From: B4-G1 sp964393895
GTDB taxonomy: Bacteria; Chloroflexota; Anaerolineae; B4-G1
Assembly (NCBI GenBank): GCA_964393895.1
Contig: CAYMWP010000189.1
Coordinates: 1 to 6,583, forward strand
Length of the DNA: 6,583 nucleotides
Direction of reading: 5' to 3'
The notes under the pieces were generated by a model that made no database searches, was not told the origin of the DNA, and was given only the letters and a program-made list of their open reading frames with translations. A program made the position numbers and the translations under genes. Of this stretch, positions 5,854 through 6,583 are shown in pieces; the first letter of the stretch is position 1, and each line of letters begins with the position of its first letter.

Positions 5854-6583
5854 CTATGGATCGGGCAAGGGCTGACTAAAGTCGTTGGTCTCCCAGGCCC
5901 GGATCATGGCTTCCACGTTATTGCGCGTGACGATATCCATACCTGAGCTAATGGAAGGCGGGTACGTCTTGTCATTGACGATGTGGTCATAAATGATCTG
6001 GACTGTGTCGTATCCCCAGCCCCAGTATTTTTGCCCCACCAATCCCGAAAGGTACCCGTCGCGCAACAGTTCCAGCTCGACCGGAAGCGTATCAAAGGCG
6101 ACCGTTTTCGTTTCTCCGCTCAAAGCGGCTTCTTCCCACAAGGGCATAGAGCCACGATCGGCAAAGAGCGGCCACATGCCGACAAAGAACCACCCGTCCA
6201 GCTCCGGGTGCGCACGCATCGTCTCCTCCACCACCTGCACTCCCAGGTTGATGTCGTCGTTGCTGATGGCCGTGGCGACGACCCGGATGTTGGAGTAGGG
6301 GGCTATGCCATCTTCAAAGCCCCGCACCCGCTCTCCCAAGTTGTACGCGCCAGGGACGCCAGTGAGAATCGCCACCTCACCCTGCTGGCCCATCGCGCGC
6401 ACCAGCAGGTCTGCGGCGGCCTGCCCCGCCTGGTAGTTATCTATCCCCAGATACGTAAAGCGCCAACTCTGGGGCGAATCGGCGTCCCACGTCATCACCG
6501 GTATGCCGGCTGTCACGGCCTTGTTGATAGGGTGTGTATCCCAAATTGTGAGTCTACGCCACCAGAGGCAGCGAATGGTAGTA
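5854..6583 (-). CDS. Periplasmic sugar-binding protein, RbsB/Peripla_BP_4 type (5' end beyond window)
   Basis: This is the C-terminal ~240 codons of a solute-binding protein of the ribose/galactose class. Such proteins capture a sugar or sugar-like ligand outside the cytoplasmic membrane for a CUT2 importer or a sensor. Family features: INKAVTAGIPVMTWDADSP, a ligand-contact strand; LGIDNYQAGQAAADLL; GEVAILTG followed by N-LGERVRGFEDGI; an EETMRAHPELDGWFF stretch; VAFDTLPVELELLRDGYLSGLVGQKYWGWGYDTVQII; and a short Pro/Asp tail. The GTG at 6514-6516 lies inside the conserved core and is not the start. Signal peptide and first lobe lie off the right edge; family length is about 330-370. The last ~12 codons before the edge (6550-6583) look unlike the family, and another frame fits about as well there, so a frame error or divergence is possible. 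It is first in an operon with the ABC-kinase fusion. Confidence 0.88.
   Translation of the reverse strand, partial: TTIRCLWWRRLTIWDTHPINKAVTAGIPVMTWDADSPQSWRFTYLGIDNYQAGQAAADLLVRAMGQQGEVAILTGVPGAYNLGERVRGFEDGIAPYSNIRVVATAISNDDINLGVQVVEETMRAHPELDGWFFVGMWPLFADRGSMPLWEEAALSGETKTVAFDTLPVELELLRDGYLSGLVGQKYWGWGYDTVQIIYDHIVNDKTYPPSISSGMDIVTRNNVEAMIRAWETNDFSQPLPDP

Noticed and set aside
6514..6516. GTG as the start of the binding protein
   Set aside because: It falls within the conserved INKAVTAGIP segment, and the frame stays open to the right edge. A protein starting there would lack a signal peptide and half of the first lobe.
1..6583. tRNA, rRNA, CRISPR array or insertion sequence
   Set aside because: No cloverleaf, rRNA-like segment, spaced repeat array, transposase fragment or flanking target duplications were seen. 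The only repeats are the short ones listed.

Overview
The window is GC-rich bacterial DNA with four protein genes in three transcription units. It is probably from Chloroflexota (Anaerolineae-like) or a similar environmental lineage. That assignment is an inference from composition, gene style and the sugar-ABC/two-component mixture; no marker gene settles it.

Left arm (1-2327, minus strand): the first 775 codons of uvrA, the damage-recognition ATPase of nucleotide excision repair, running off the left edge. I translated the frame line by line and found no stop or frameshift. Its upstream region (2328-2741) is shared with a divergent operon. It holds a good extended -10 promoter for uvrA overlapped by a LexA-box-like sequence, a large imperfect hairpin in the uvrA leader, a second hairpin with a T-rich tail, and a strong -35/-10 pair for the rightward operon preceded by a 9-bp tandem repeat.

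Middle (2742-4183, plus strand): a two-gene operon. An FMN-type nitroreductase-family protein with a basic C-terminal tail is coupled by a 1-nt stop/start overlap to a polytopic membrane protein of unknown function. The membrane protein contains an internal duplication of an E-x-W-G-T...W-x-Y-Y-T...P-P-L motif. A perfect 15-bp stem (4185-4218) separates this operon from the convergent operon on its right.

Right arm (4232-6583, minus strand): the most unusual part. A periplasmic sugar-binding protein of the RbsB type (N terminus outside the window) is followed after 11 nt by a 535-residue soluble fusion. The fusion joins a CUT2-type sugar ABC ATPase domain, a coiled coil, and a complete NarL/DesK-class histidine kinase. 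In the ABC domain the signature motif, the Walker B glutamate and the H-loop histidine all depart from consensus while the Walker A lysine is kept. The terminator lies directly after this gene, so no permease or response regulator follows it. The arrangement suggests that transport parts have been turned into a ligand-sensing system in which a degenerate, nucleotide-binding ABC module feeds a histidine kinase. The permease and regulator, if linked, should lie beyond the right edge.
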